Positions 47,401-56,201 of a DNA stretch of 64,000 bases are shown one piece after another. The stretch's first letter is position 1; every line of letters starts with the position of its first letter. The stretch spans positions 3,847,480 through 3,911,479 of the forward strand of contig NZ_WPAG02000002.1 in NCBI RefSeq assembly GCF_013602415.1. The letters run 5' to 3'. The notes under the pieces are model-generated. The model saw only the letters and a program-made list of their open reading frames with translations. It was not told the DNA's origin and made no database searches. Origin of the DNA: Rhodococcus sp. B50. GTDB taxonomy: Bacteria > Actinomycetota > Actinomycetes > Mycobacteriales > Mycobacteriaceae. Made by a program: the position numbers and the translations under genes.

Positions 47401-48258
47401 GTGTTCGATCCGGTGCACCTTCGGAGCTTCCTCGCTGTCGAGCGGGAGCGTGGTTTCACCGCGGCCGCTCAGCGGCTCGGTCTGCGGCAATCGACGGTCA
47501 GTCAGCACGTCGCCCGACTCGAGAAGGAGATCGGACGTCGGCTGTTCGTGCGGGATACGCACAACGTCGAACTGACGGCGGACGGTGCCGACATGGTCGC
47601 GTTCGCCCGGGAGATCCTCGACCGGCACGATGCCGCTCGCAGGCACTTCTCGGAGTCGCCGCTCAGCGGCCGGCTGCGTTTCGGGGTCTCCGAGGATCTG
47701 GTGCTCTACGAACTGCCGTCGATCCTCGCCGAATTCCGGCGCAGTCATCCCCGCATCGATCTCGAGCTCACCGTCGACCTGAGCGAGGACCTGCAACGTC
47801 GACTCGACGACAACGAACTCGATCTGGTGTTCGGCAAGCGTCGGCGCGGTAGCCGACACGGGGAGATGATCTTCCGTGAGCGTCTCGTCTTCCTCTCCGC
47901 CCCGGACTACGTCCTCGATCCCGACGAGCCGACACCGCTGGTGTCCTATCCGCCCCCGGCGCTGACCCGCGACATCGCCCTCGAGGCCCTTCAGCGTAGT
48001 GGACGTGGCGTCCGCGTCGCGTGCACGACCGACAGTCTCAACGGTCTGCGCGCCGCCGCGCTCGCCGGACTGGGTGTGGTGCTGCACGCCGAGCGGCTCC
48101 CTCCGCCCGGCCTCGTCCCGGTGCGCGATCCCCAGCGGCTGCTCCCCGACGCCGGCGACATCGAATTCGTGCTCATCGCACGCCGGTCCGTCCTCACCGG
48201 TCCGGAGGCGGCCCTGCGGTCGGCGATCCTGGCGAATGCGGATCGCGTGCGCGTGTGA
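47401..48258 (+). CDS. LysR family transcriptional regulator
   Basis: 285 aa from GTG. HTH at residues 1-60: FDPVHLRSFLAVERERGFTA, AAQRLGLRQSTVSQHVARLE, KEIGRRLFVRDTHNVELTAD. The C-terminal substrate-binding domain starts at RLRFGVSEDLVLYELPSILA. It is divergent from the SBF transporter gene, with about 84 bases between starts, a standard LysR arrangement. It ends 70 bases before the hemerythrin gene. Confidence 0.9.
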   Translation: MFDPVHLRSFLAVERERGFTAAAQRLGLRQSTVSQHVARLEKEIGRRLFVRDTHNVELTADGADMVAFAREILDRHDAARRHFSESPLSGRLRFGVSEDLVLYELPSILAEFRRSHPRIDLELTVDLSEDLQRRLDDNELDLVFGKRRRGSRHGEMIFRERLVFLSAPDYVLDPDEPTPLVSYPPPALTRDIALEALQRSGRGVRVACTTDSLNGLRAAALAGLGVVLHAERLPPPGLVPVRDPQRLLPDAGDIEFVLIARRSVLTGPEAALRSAILANADRVRV

Positions 48259-48328
48259 CGGTGTCCCGGATGGGTATTCCTGTGCCACGCCCGCTGGGGG
48301 CGGCAGTTCTCACGCCGCAGGAGGAACC

Positions 48329-48823
48329 GTGTCCACAGACGCGATCGTGTTGCTGAAGGAAGATCACAAGGAAATCAAGAAGCTCTTCCGCGACTTCCGG
48401 AAAGCCGAGGGGGAGAAGGAGAAGGGCGAGATCGTCGGCAAGATCATCGAAGCTCTCACCGTGCACACCTATCTCGAGAACGAGTGCATGTACCCCGAAG
48501 TGCGCTCCCTGCTCCCCGATCTCGAAGACGACATCCTGGAGTCCTACGAGGAGCACCATGTCGCCGATGTGCTCGTCGTCGAACTGGCCGGGATGAAGCC
48601 CGACGCAGAACGTTTCGATGCGAAGACGACGGTCCTGATCGAGAACGTCGAGCATCACATCGACGAGGAGGAGGACGAGTGGTTCCCCAAGGTGCGTGAG
48701 GCGCTGGGACGTAAGCAGTTGCAGGACATCGGTGCCCGCATGCTCGAGATGAAGGATGACGCCCCGCGGTCGCCGGCGCAGCCGTCCGCGTTGAAGAAGA
48801 CGATCGATGCGGTGATCAGCTGA
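48329..48823 (+). CDS. Hemerythrin HHE domain protein
   Basis: 164 aa from GTG with GGAGGAACC directly upstream. Two HHE repeats carry the iron ligands: LKEDHKEIKKLF, HTYLENECMYPE, EEHHVADVLVVE and ENVEHHIDEEEDEWFPKV. Such small hemerythrins bind a diiron centre and act in O2, NO or peroxide handling. The last 8 bases overlap the end of the convergent catalase-like gene. Confidence 0.9.
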   Translation: MSTDAIVLLKEDHKEIKKLFRDFRKAEGEKEKGEIVGKIIEALTVHTYLENECMYPEVRSLLPDLEDDILESYEEHHVADVLVVELAGMKPDAERFDAKTTVLIENVEHHIDEEEDEWFPKVREALGRKQLQDIGARMLEMKDDAPRSPAQPSALKKTIDAVIS

Positions 48824-49499
48824 GGGTGTGCTGCGGCCGGGCGAGGGAGGCGCCTCGTCCGGCCCGGCTCGCCCGGTAGGCGTCGCGCCGCGTCTCGACG
48901 AGCCATCCCGGCCACGGATCGACGAACCCGGGGCAGTGGATGGTTGGATCGAAAGACGGTTGCTCGGAATCCTTCTCGGGCAGGCGACGGTTCAGAGTCA
49001 GACGGCCTGCCGGTTCCAGGGAGCCGCGGGCCGAACCCACCAGGAGTGAGAACTCGAGCGGAACTCCGAGTGCTTCGACGGAGGTGGTCGAGGACGAATG
49101 TCGTCCTCGCGGAACGGCAGTGATCCACCGCGGTGTGGGGTCGGCATCGGTCCGGTAGGCCATGAGCGTGCTGTAGCGGGCGCTCGACCACGAGCGGGCC
49201 GGCAGCAGAGCCACCCGGGCGGGCAGGTAGGCCGAGGCGAGCAGGACGTCCCACGGGCCGGTCTTCAGGGGAAAACGCAGCGCCAGGCCGAGCACGTCCG
49301 GCATTCCGTCGGGCGTGCCGATGCCCCGCGACACCCGCGCGATCACCAGGGCGGGGCGGGGGATCTGCCGGGGCCACCAGGACGACTCGAACTCGGCGAC
49401 CCCTTCGAAGGTCGCGCCGCGTGGGTGGAACACACGTGCTCCGCGCAGCGCGGATCCCACTCGGAACGGCACGGACAGCGCCGACGACAGGGCAGTCAT
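48816..49499 (-). CDS. Catalase-fold-like small protein
   Basis: 227 aa from ATG at 49499; 49532 is an alternative start. The segment ARVFHPRGATFEGVAEF, then PALVIARVSRGIGTPDGMPD and VLGLALRFPLKTGPWDVLLA, parallels the heme-side core of catalases (VxHxxG with the distal His, then SxDxxxDxxGxAxKF). His25 is the matching distal residue. The proximal Tyr motif of true catalases is not seen and the protein is far shorter than a catalase. The label is based on pattern reading, so confidence is moderate. It may be a heme-binding or degenerate relative. Confidence 0.6.
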   Translation of the reverse strand: MTALSSALSVPFRVGSALRGARVFHPRGATFEGVAEFESSWWPRQIPRPALVIARVSRGIGTPDGMPDVLGLALRFPLKTGPWDVLLASAYLPARVALLPARSWSSARYSTLMAYRTDADPTPRWITAVPRGRHSSSTTSVEALGVPLEFSLLVGSARGSLEPAGRLTLNRRLPEKDSEQPSFDPTIHCPGFVDPWPGWLVETRRDAYRASRAGRGASLARPQHTLS

Positions 49500-49577
49500 G
49501 ACGGTCGCATACCCGTCTGCCGGTCGGTTCAATCGCGTTCGTCACTCCGCGCTCGGGCAGGACCCGATTCGGTCACG

Positions 49578-50855
49578 ATGGAGGACATGCGTTCACCGTT
49601 GCCGGACTACCTGACCGAAGTGCTCCGAGGATGTGCCGACAGTTCGGGCGCACTCGCCGATTACATCCCGGAGCTGGCGAGGGCCGACCCGGACCGGTTC
49701 GCCCTCACCCTGGTGACTGCCGAAGGCGCGATGTACTCCGTGGGTGACGACGACACCGAGTTCACGATCCAGTCCGTCTCGAAGCCCTTCGTCTACGGTC
49801 TCGCGCTGCAGGAAAGGGGATTCGACGACGTGCTCGACGTGATCGACGTCGAGCCGTCCGGTGAGGCGTTCAACGAGGTCTCGCTCGAACGCAACACGGG
49901 ACGACCGCTGAATCCGATGATCAACGCGGGCGCGCTCGCCGCACATGCTCTGGTGCTCGACGGTCGGCGGCCCGAGGACTCGGTGGAGGACATCCGCTCC
50001 CTGCTGTCGTCCCTGGCCGGTCGTGAACTCGTGATCGACGAGAAGGTCGCTGCGTCGGAACTCGGCAACTCCTATCGAAATGTGGCTATCGCCAACCTGC
50101 TTCGAGGATACGAGGTATTCGAGGACGATCCCGACGAGATCGTCGAGGGATACATCCGGCAGTGCTCCGTGACGGTCACCACCAAGGATCTCGCGATGAT
50201 GGCCGCGACACTTGCGGCGGGCGGCGTGCAGCCCGTGACGTGCGAGGAGGTCTTCTCCCGCGATGTCGTGCGTCAGGTGCTGTCGGTGATGGCGACCTGC
50301 GGGATGTACGACGCGGCGGGGGACTGGCTCTCCACCGTCGGCATCCCGGCCAAGAGCGGCGTGTCCGGAGGAATCATAGGAATCCTACCGGGACAGTTGG
50401 GTATTGCGGCCTACTCGCCACGGCTCGACGACCACGGGACCAGCGTGCAGGGCGTCGCGGCCTTCGGGCGTTTCTCCCGCGACATGAATCTGCATCTGAT
50501 GGACGCGCCGATGGTTGCGCACTCGGTGTTACGCAGGCGGCATGTGATCGGCGAGGGTAAGGAGGCTCTCACCCTCCTGGAGTTGCAGGGCGACCTCCAG
50601 TTCACCAGCGCCGAGGGGCTCGTGACGGCGGTCGTCGACGAGCCGGTGGAAACGAAACGCGTGGTCTTCGACCTGTCGCTCGTCCGTACGGTGCTGCCCG
50701 TGGGCCGACGTCTGTTGCTGGAGATGATCGGTCGGCTCCATCGCGACGGAGTGGAGGTCGTCGTCGTGGACCCCGAGGGGCATCTGCCCGAGCCCGACAC
50801 CGGTTACGGCTTCCGTCCACAGGTCCACGCCTCGTGGGAGGACCTGGAGACATAG
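49578..50855 (+). CDS. glsA: Glutaminase with C-terminal STAS domain
   Basis: 425 aa. The serine-dependent β-lactamase-like glutaminase domain spans about residues 1-305: FTIQSVSKPFVYGLALQERG with the SxxK pair, GRPLNPMINAGALAAHAL, ELGNSYRNVAIANLLRGY, CSVTVTTKDLAMMAATLA and GIPAKSGVSGGIIGILPG. A STAS domain follows (TKRVVFDLSLVRTVLPVGRR, LHRDGVEVVVVDPEGH). It hydrolyses glutamine to glutamate and ammonia. The STAS part may give regulation or protein contacts. It is divergent from the catalase-like gene, 78 bases away. Confidence 0.93.
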   Translation: MEDMRSPLPDYLTEVLRGCADSSGALADYIPELARADPDRFALTLVTAEGAMYSVGDDDTEFTIQSVSKPFVYGLALQERGFDDVLDVIDVEPSGEAFNEVSLERNTGRPLNPMINAGALAAHALVLDGRRPEDSVEDIRSLLSSLAGRELVIDEKVAASELGNSYRNVAIANLLRGYEVFEDDPDEIVEGYIRQCSVTVTTKDLAMMAATLAAGGVQPVTCEEVFSRDVVRQVLSVMATCGMYDAAGDWLSTVGIPAKSGVSGGIIGILPGQLGIAAYSPRLDDHGTSVQGVAAFGRFSRDMNLHLMDAPMVAHSVLRRRHVIGEGKEALTLLELQGDLQFTSAEGLVTAVVDEPVETKRVVFDLSLVRTVLPVGRRLLLEMIGRLHRDGVEVVVVDPEGHLPEPDTGYGFRPQVHASWEDLET

Positions 50856-50882
50856 GGATGAAAGGGCATTCGGCACGAAAGT

Positions 50883-50922
50883 GACCCGAGTGGCTCCTGT
50901 GGAATTTCCAGGAACCACGGGT
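50883..50922 (+). terminator. Candidate terminator after glutaminase
   Basis: Arms GTGGCTCCTG (50890-50899) and CAGGAACCAC (50909-50918) pair with one mismatch around a 9-base loop, extended by an outer ACCC/GGGT pair. It begins about 30 bases after the glutaminase stop. Confidence 0.5.
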
Positions 50923-51016
50923 GGCGTTCCTGCGGAGGACTGGGCTACGGTGTCCTGCGGTGTGCCGGAGGCTGGTCGGCGAAAGACGGTCGTACCCCAG
51001 GAAAGAAGATCCACTC

Positions 51017-51073
51017 ATGCCGTTCACCCGTGAATCCCTCGTCGTCCCCGGAAACGTCCGGGTAGGAGGATGA
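51017..51073 (+). CDS. Possible 18-residue leader peptide
   Basis: ATG at 51017 opens a frame MPFTRESLVVPGNVRVGG ending with TGA at 51071-51073. The stop overlaps both Met codons of the next gene (ATGATG). GGAAAGAAG lies 7-15 bases before the ATG. It may be a translated leader coupled to the hydrolase gene, or chance. No known family matches. Confidence 0.35.
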   Translation: MPFTRESLVVPGNVRVGG

Positions 51074-51939
51074 TGGCGTTGCTCACACGCTCGCCCTACC
51101 GCTGTCCCGGAGACGGCAGCGTGATCCATCACGCCTGCGCAGGACTGCTGACCTACTGGGAGCGTCCCGTCGAGGAGCACGTCGCCCGTACCTCGCTGGG
51201 TGAGACGTACGTGCTCACCACGGGTCCCGCGACGGCACCGCCGATCGTGGTGCTCGCAGGTGGCGACCTTCCGGCGGCGGGACTGCGTCTGCTGGCCGAG
51301 CAGTTCGGTGAGCGGCACCGAGTCGTGCTCGTGGACGTCCCGGGCCTGCCCGGGGCGAGTGCGGGCAGCCGGCCCGACAACCGCATCCACACCGTCTACG
51401 GCCACTGGCTCGTCGAGGTACTCGACGCACTCGGGGTCGAGCGGGTTCCCGTGCTCGGTCTCGGCTGGTCCGCGTCGGTGGCGGCCGCGGTGGAGGATCT
51501 CGACCGGGTCGAGAAGCTGGTGATCGCCGCGCCGCTGGGACTCGTCCCGCGCGTCCGATGGAACCGCGCCCTCATTCCCGGCCTGCAGTGGCGCAACGAG
51601 CCCAACCTCGAGAACACCGAGCGGTACCTCCGGGCACTCGCGGGCTGCGATTACCGCCCCGACGAGCAGACGCTGCGGTGGTCCTGCCGCGTGGGTGCGT
51701 ACTGCACGTCGCTGACGAACGTGCCCCGTATCGATCGATCCGTACTGCGCCGCTGGCGCGGGCATGCTGTCGAGGTGGTCGTGGGAGTCAAGGATCCCCT
51801 CGTGCAGGTCGACGCGCTGAACAAGCTGGCCGACGACATGGGAGCGCAGTTCGTGGCGATCCCCGAGGCGGGTCATCTCCTCGCGGTCGAGGCGCCGGCG
51901 GCTCTGGCCGCGATGACCGCTGCCGCATCGGCGGACTGA
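51070..51939 (+). CDS. Alpha/beta hydrolase
   Basis: 289 aa. The fold is indicated by IVVLAGGDLPAAGLRLLAEQ, RVVLVDVPGLPGASAGSRP, the elbow VPVLGLGWSASVAAAVED and a late His in AGHLLAVEAPAALAAM, with an Asp in GVKDPLVQVDAL. The elbow reads G-W-S-A-S rather than GxSxG. An Arg/Cys-rich N-terminus (SPYRCPGDGSVIHHACAG) precedes it. The start may be either Met of ATGATG at 51070/51073. The substrate is unknown. Confidence 0.75.
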   Translation: MMALLTRSPYRCPGDGSVIHHACAGLLTYWERPVEEHVARTSLGETYVLTTGPATAPPIVVLAGGDLPAAGLRLLAEQFGERHRVVLVDVPGLPGASAGSRPDNRIHTVYGHWLVEVLDALGVERVPVLGLGWSASVAAAVEDLDRVEKLVIAAPLGLVPRVRWNRALIPGLQWRNEPNLENTERYLRALAGCDYRPDEQTLRWSCRVGAYCTSLTNVPRIDRSVLRRWRGHAVEVVVGVKDPLVQVDALNKLADDMGAQFVAIPEAGHLLAVEAPAALAAMTAAASAD

Positions 51940-51945
51940 GACGAA

Positions 51946-52001
51946 AGTGGCGACGCCGGGCTGCCCCCGACGGGCGTAGTTATCAGTCCGGCATCGCCAC
52001 T
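51946..52001 (+). terminator. Long-arm hairpin after hydrolase gene
   Basis: Arms AGTGGCGACGCCGG (51946-51959) and CCGGCATCGCCACT (51988-52001) match at 13 of 14 positions around a 28-base loop, starting 7 bases after the stop. It may act as terminator; the loop is long. Confidence 0.5.
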
Positions 52002-52178
52002 TCCGGTCACCTCCCAGTGGGACCCGAGCAGCCGGGTACCCATGCCAGGGCTGCGATAGTCCCCAAATATTACGGTTTGGTCACGGTGACGCCTACGACG
52101 GTACCACCTGAACGCGGAATCGGTGCAGATGCATGTGTCGGCGCGTCACACATCTGCGATCGCACGGACTCGGCCGCG

Positions 52179-52643
52179 TCACGCGACAGCGGGGCTCCAA
52201 TCGACCACGACCGACCTCGCGCCGATATATTCCAGCAGGTCGCGAACCGGTCCGCCGAAACGGAGCTGACGGTCGACCTCCAGCTCGTCGAGATCGTCGT
52301 CCTCCGTGCCGACGAGGATCCCGTGCACCACGCTGCGGGCCGCGGACAGGACGAGCATCTCCTCCGCGGCCACCCGTACCGGCACGTCGGTCTCACCCGC
52401 CACCGCACCGACCGTCACGGCCACATAGTCCCTGTCCTCGTCTGCGTCGTGATACGCGACCAGACGGCCGTGCAGCAGGGACTCGGGCAGGAGCCGGTCG
52501 AGCGTCACACCCGAGGGAACGCGCTCGTCGTCGGAAGGGACGCTCGGACCGGGTGCGGCCGGGGTAGCCGGGAGCTGCGCGGCTGCGTACAGGGGTACGC
52601 GCCGAGACGTCCAGCCGAAGTAGGTTTCGCGTTGCGCGTACAT
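52179..52643 (-). CDS. Hypothetical protein
   Basis: 154 aa from ATG at 52643 (MYAQRETYFGWTSRRVPLYA). No known domain was recognised. The middle has repeated strand-like segments (LVAYHDADEDRDYVAVTVGA, VPVRVAAEEMLVLSAARSVV) and acidic runs (TEDDDLDELEVD). A start at 52721 is possible but its extension is poorly supported. It lies downstream of the ProXVWZ-type operon on the same strand, about 105 bases away. Confidence 0.6.
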   Translation of the reverse strand: MYAQRETYFGWTSRRVPLYAAAQLPATPAAPGPSVPSDDERVPSGVTLDRLLPESLLHGRLVAYHDADEDRDYVAVTVGAVAGETDVPVRVAAEEMLVLSAARSVVHGILVGTEDDDLDELEVDRQLRFGGPVRDLLEYIGARSVVVDWSPAVA

Positions 52644-52748
52644 CGCACCTGCGCCTCCTCGATAGGACTTCGTCTCTACTCGTAGTGTGCTCCAGGCCAC
52701 CGACAGGTTTCCGCGCCGCACAGGAGGCTTCCACGAGGGTGCACGAGG

Positions 52749-53423
52749 CTAGTCCTGTGAGGCGCGGACGCCGGGCGAGACCAGCAGCCGACCGAGGACG
52801 GCGAAGATCGCGAGCACCAGCAGCGAGCAGATCCCGGCGAGAGCGGCACCGCCCACGACCAACGCGTAGTCGCTGCGGGCAAGACCGTCCACGATCGGTC
52901 TTCCCACTCCGCCGAAACTCACCGCCGCAGCGATGGTCGCGGTCGCGACGATCTGGACCGCGGCGGTACGCATGCCGACGAGTACCAGCGGCAGTGCGAC
53001 CGGCAGTTGGGCCCGCAGGAGGATCTGGGACGAGGTCATCCCCATTCCTCGGGCGGAGTCGGTCAGCGCCGGATCGACCCCGCGGATCCCTTCGTAGGAG
53101 TTCAGCAGGATGGGCGGAATCGCGAGTGCCACGAGCGGCACGAGCACCGGTACCAGTCCGATCCCGTACAGCACCACCAGCAGCACGAGCAGGCCGTAGG
53201 TGGGGAGGGCGCGTGCGGCGTTCGCCGTGAGGGACACGAGCACACCGCCGCGCCCCGTGTGCCCGGTCCACAGACCGAGAGGCAACGCGAGGAGAACGGA
53301 GATCGCGAACGCGACCAGCGTGTACCCGAAGTGCTGGGCGAGTCGCGTCGGGATCCCGGAAGCACCCGACCAGTTCGCGGCATCACCGAAGTACTCGGCG
53401 AGGTAGTGCAGCAGTGTCGTCAT
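52749..53423 (-). CDS. proZ: Glycine betaine/osmoprotectant ABC permease (ProZ/OpuC type)
   Basis: 224 aa, six hydrophobic segments. Characteristic ProW-family motifs are ANAARALPTYGLLVLLVVLY, IPPILLNSYEGIRGVDPALT and SARGMGMTSSQILLRAQLP (EAA-like loop). It overlaps the second permease gene by ATGA and closes the importer operon. Together with the other permease it forms the channel for a compatible solute. Confidence 0.88.
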   Translation of the reverse strand: MTTLLHYLAEYFGDAANWSGASGIPTRLAQHFGYTLVAFAISVLLALPLGLWTGHTGRGGVLVSLTANAARALPTYGLLVLLVVLYGIGLVPVLVPLVALAIPPILLNSYEGIRGVDPALTDSARGMGMTSSQILLRAQLPVALPLVLVGMRTAAVQIVATATIAAAVSFGGVGRPIVDGLARSDYALVVGGAALAGICSLLVLAIFAVLGRLLVSPGVRASQD

Positions 53424-54064
53424 CGGCGCGCTCTCGAGGTACTACGCATCCACGGCGTGGTGAGACGCTGGACGAGTACGAGCACCGCGTCGACGACCAG
53501 CGCCATCACGACGGTCGCGACGATGCCGATGATCGCCAGATCGAGCCGATCGAGCTGGACCGACGCGGTGAACAGCGCCCCGAACGCTCCCATGCCGATC
53601 AGCGCCCCGACGCTCACCATGCTGATGTTCGCCACCGTGGCCACACGGAGCCCGGCGATGACCGCCGGGATCGCCAGCGGCAGGTCGACGGTGAGCAGCC
53701 GGCGCGGTGTCGAGAACCCCATCGCCACCGCAGACTGGCGCACACTGTCCGGTACGGCGCGCAGCCCGTCGACGACGTTGGGGACGAGTCCCGCCAGCGC
53801 GTAGACGGCCAGCGGAAGGATCACCGTGGTCCGGCTGATCCCGGTGAAGGCGATGAGCAACACGAAGAAGGCAAGCGACGGAATGGAATACAGAACGCTG
53901 CAGACCGCGAGCACCGGTGCATACACCCGCGGCCACCGCACACACGCCAAGCCCAGGGGTAACGCGATGACCAGGCCGAGCAACGAGGCACCGAGCGCCA
54001 TGAGGAGATGATCGCCGAGCAGTTCCCAGAACGTCCCGAGATAACCGGGAATACGCAGGCTCAC
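53420..54064 (-). CDS. proW: Glycine betaine/osmoprotectant ABC permease (ProW/OpuC type)
   Basis: 214 aa. Motifs: LAVCSVLYSIPSLAFFVLL, LAVYALAGLVPNVVDGLRA and SAVAMGFSTPRRLLTVDLP. The C-tail is Arg-rich. It overlaps the ATPase gene before it and the other permease gene after it by four bases each. The proXVWZ order of mycobacteria is reproduced. Confidence 0.88.
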   Translation of the reverse strand: MSLRIPGYLGTFWELLGDHLLMALGASLLGLVIALPLGLACVRWPRVYAPVLAVCSVLYSIPSLAFFVLLIAFTGISRTTVILPLAVYALAGLVPNVVDGLRAVPDSVRQSAVAMGFSTPRRLLTVDLPLAIPAVIAGLRVATVANISMVSVGALIGMGAFGALFTASVQLDRLDLAIIGIVATVVMALVVDAVLVLVQRLTTPWMRSTSRARR

Positions 54065-55188
54065 TGCGACTTCCGCATCTCGAGCCGAGGCGGGGTACCG
54101 GTCTGCCGGCCGTCGTGGGCTGCGCGGGCTGCCGCCGCCACCTCCTCACCGCTGATCACCCCGAGCACGCGGCCGTCGTCGTCCACGGCCACGGCATGAC
54201 CCGACGGTGAGAGCACCGCCGCGTCGAGCACGACGCGCAGCGGATCACGTCCCGGAACGAAAGGTCTTCCCACCGGGACGAATTTCGTATCCGGGTTGCC
54301 GTCACGGGGGCTGCCGTCGCGCCACCCCGCTGGGCGCCTCTCGTCGTCGACGACGAGAACCCAGCGGCCGTCACCGGCGACGAGTTCGGCGTCGTCCCGG
54401 GTGACGATCGGAGCCGTGCGCAAGGGCAGTTCGGCGGACGAGAAGAACGACATGAGCCGCACACCGCGGTCGACGCCGAGGAAGCCGGCGACGAAGTCGT
54501 CGGCGGGAGCGGTGAGAAGTTCCTCCGGCGTCGCGTACTGGGCGAGCATCCCGCCGGGCCGCAGGACGGCCACGCGGTCGCCGAGCTTGATCGCCTCGTC
54601 GATGTCGTGGGTGACGAGCACGATCGTCTTGGCCAGCACCGACTGCAGGCGCAGGAGTTCGTCCTGCAGGTCCTTGCGGACCACGGGATCGACCGCGGAG
54701 AAGGGCTCGTCCATCAACAGGATCGGGGGATCGGCCGCCAGTGCGCGGGCCACGCCGACACGCTGCTGCTGCCCGCCGGAGAGCTGCGCCGGATAGCGTT
54801 GCGCCAGTTCCTTTCCGAGCCCGACCCGCGTCAGCACGTCCATCGCGGTCGCGCGGGCCTCCTTGCGGTTCGCGCCGAGCAATCGGGGCACGGTGGCGAC
54901 GTTGTCGACCACTGTCCGATGGGGAAAGAGCCCGGCGTGCTGGATGACGTATCCGATGCCGCGGCGCAGGATCCGGGGATCTTCGTCGAGGACGTCGCGA
55001 CCCTCGACGAGCACACGCCCGCCCGTGGGCTCGACCATCCGGTTGATCATGCGCAGCGAGGTGGTCTTTCCGCACCCCGACGGCCCGACGAACACCGTCA
55101 GGGTGCCCGTCGGGACCTCGAGCGAGAGTCCGTCGACCGCGACGGTCCCGTCGGGATAACGCTTCTCGACATTGTCGAATGTGATCAC
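54061..55188 (-). CDS. proV: Glycine betaine/osmoprotectant ABC ATPase with CBS region
   Basis: 375 aa. Walker A FVGPSGCGKTTSLRMINR near residue 35, IGYVIQHAGLFPHRTVVDNV, signature LSGGQQQRVGVARALAADP, Walker B ILLMDEPFSAVDP and H-loop VTHDIDEAIKLGDR are intact. A C-terminal region of about 120 residues resembles paired CBS domains (SGHAVAVDDDGRVLGVISGE). CBS domains in such ATPases sense ionic strength. It is 16 bases downstream of the binding-protein gene. Confidence 0.9.
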   Translation of the reverse strand: MITFDNVEKRYPDGTVAVDGLSLEVPTGTLTVFVGPSGCGKTTSLRMINRMVEPTGGRVLVEGRDVLDEDPRILRRGIGYVIQHAGLFPHRTVVDNVATVPRLLGANRKEARATAMDVLTRVGLGKELAQRYPAQLSGGQQQRVGVARALAADPPILLMDEPFSAVDPVVRKDLQDELLRLQSVLAKTIVLVTHDIDEAIKLGDRVAVLRPGGMLAQYATPEELLTAPADDFVAGFLGVDRGVRLMSFFSSAELPLRTAPIVTRDDAELVAGDGRWVLVVDDERRPAGWRDGSPRDGNPDTKFVPVGRPFVPGRDPLRVVLDAAVLSPSGHAVAVDDDGRVLGVISGEEVAAAARAAHDGRQTGTPPRLEMRKSQ

Positions 55189-55204
55189 GCGGCACCGATT
55201 TCCG

Positions 55205-56116
55205 TCAGTTCAGGTCGTTCTGCTGCAGCCACTCCTCGGCGACGGCGTCGATGTCGCGGCCGTCGGTGACCACCTGTCCGACCAGTACGACGAGGGTGTC
55301 GGTGGTGAGCTTCTCGGACACGGCATCGATCTTCGCGACGTCGTCGTCGTCGAGATCGGTGCGATGCACCAGCGGAGTGACGTTCTGGGCTCCGAACACT
55401 GATTCCGGGTCCTCCAGCGCCACAAACGGTTCGGTGCTCAGAGACGGGTCGGTGGTGAAGATGTTCGCGGCCTGCACCGTGCCGTCCGAGAGTGCCCGGA
55501 TGGTGATGGGACCGCCCGTATCGGTGGGCACGAACTCGCGGAACTCGACTCCGTACACTTCGCGCAGGCCCACGACGCCCTGCTGCCGGGTCTCGAACTC
55601 CGGGGGACCGCCGAGGGCGAGCTCGCCCGCAACCGGTGCGAGATCGGCGATGCTCGTCAGGTTGTACCGCTGCGCCGTCTCCTCGGTGACGACCAGGGCA
55701 TCCTTGTTCTCACCGGGAGCGGAGGTCAGGATCTCGAGCCCGTCCGGAAGAGCTTCGGACAGTGCCGCATTGACATCCTCGGTCGTGGCGGCGGTGCTGT
55801 CGGGATCGACCCTCGCGAGGAGTGCGCCGTTGTACTCCGGGACGAGCGTGATGGCACCCGATGCGACCTGGTCGTAGTAGATCTCACGGCTGCCGATGTT
55901 GAACTGCCGGGTGACCTCGGACCCTGCGCTCTCGAGCGCCTGCGAGTAGATCTCCGCGAGCAGGACGTTCTCGGGGAAGTTCGCCGAACCGACGATGATC
56001 GCGCCACCGTCCGCCGAATCCCCGGCGAGAGGATCGTCGTCCCCGCCGCCGGAACAGGCCGCCAGGGCGAATGCGGACACGGCGAGAAGTGCTGTGGTGC
56101 GTGCGAAGCGTTTCAC
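55205..56116 (-). CDS. proX: Osmoprotectant-binding lipoprotein
   Basis: 303 aa from GTG at 56116 (GGGAGC upstream). Lipoprotein signal VKRFARTTALLAVSAFALAA with lipobox LAAC (Cys21), then a Ser/Gly/Asp linker. OpuAC-type fold: IIVGSANFPENVLLAEIYSQ, REIYYDQVASGAITLVPEYN, GGPITIRALSDGTVQAANIF. It binds a compatible solute such as glycine betaine outside the membrane. First gene of the operon. Confidence 0.88.
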   Translation of the reverse strand: MKRFARTTALLAVSAFALAACSGGGDDDPLAGDSADGGAIIVGSANFPENVLLAEIYSQALESAGSEVTRQFNIGSREIYYDQVASGAITLVPEYNGALLARVDPDSTAATTEDVNAALSEALPDGLEILTSAPGENKDALVVTEETAQRYNLTSIADLAPVAGELALGGPPEFETRQQGVVGLREVYGVEFREFVPTDTGGPITIRALSDGTVQAANIFTTDPSLSTEPFVALEDPESVFGAQNVTPLVHRTDLDDDDVAKIDAVSEKLTTDTLVVLVGQVVTDGRDIDAVAEEWLQQNDLN

Positions 56117-56201
56117 GGGTTGCTCCCTCGGATACGGCACGGTCGAGTGTCGACTCTATCCCGCCGGATACCCACCGTGCCGGATTTGTCGCACGAGTGG
56201 C

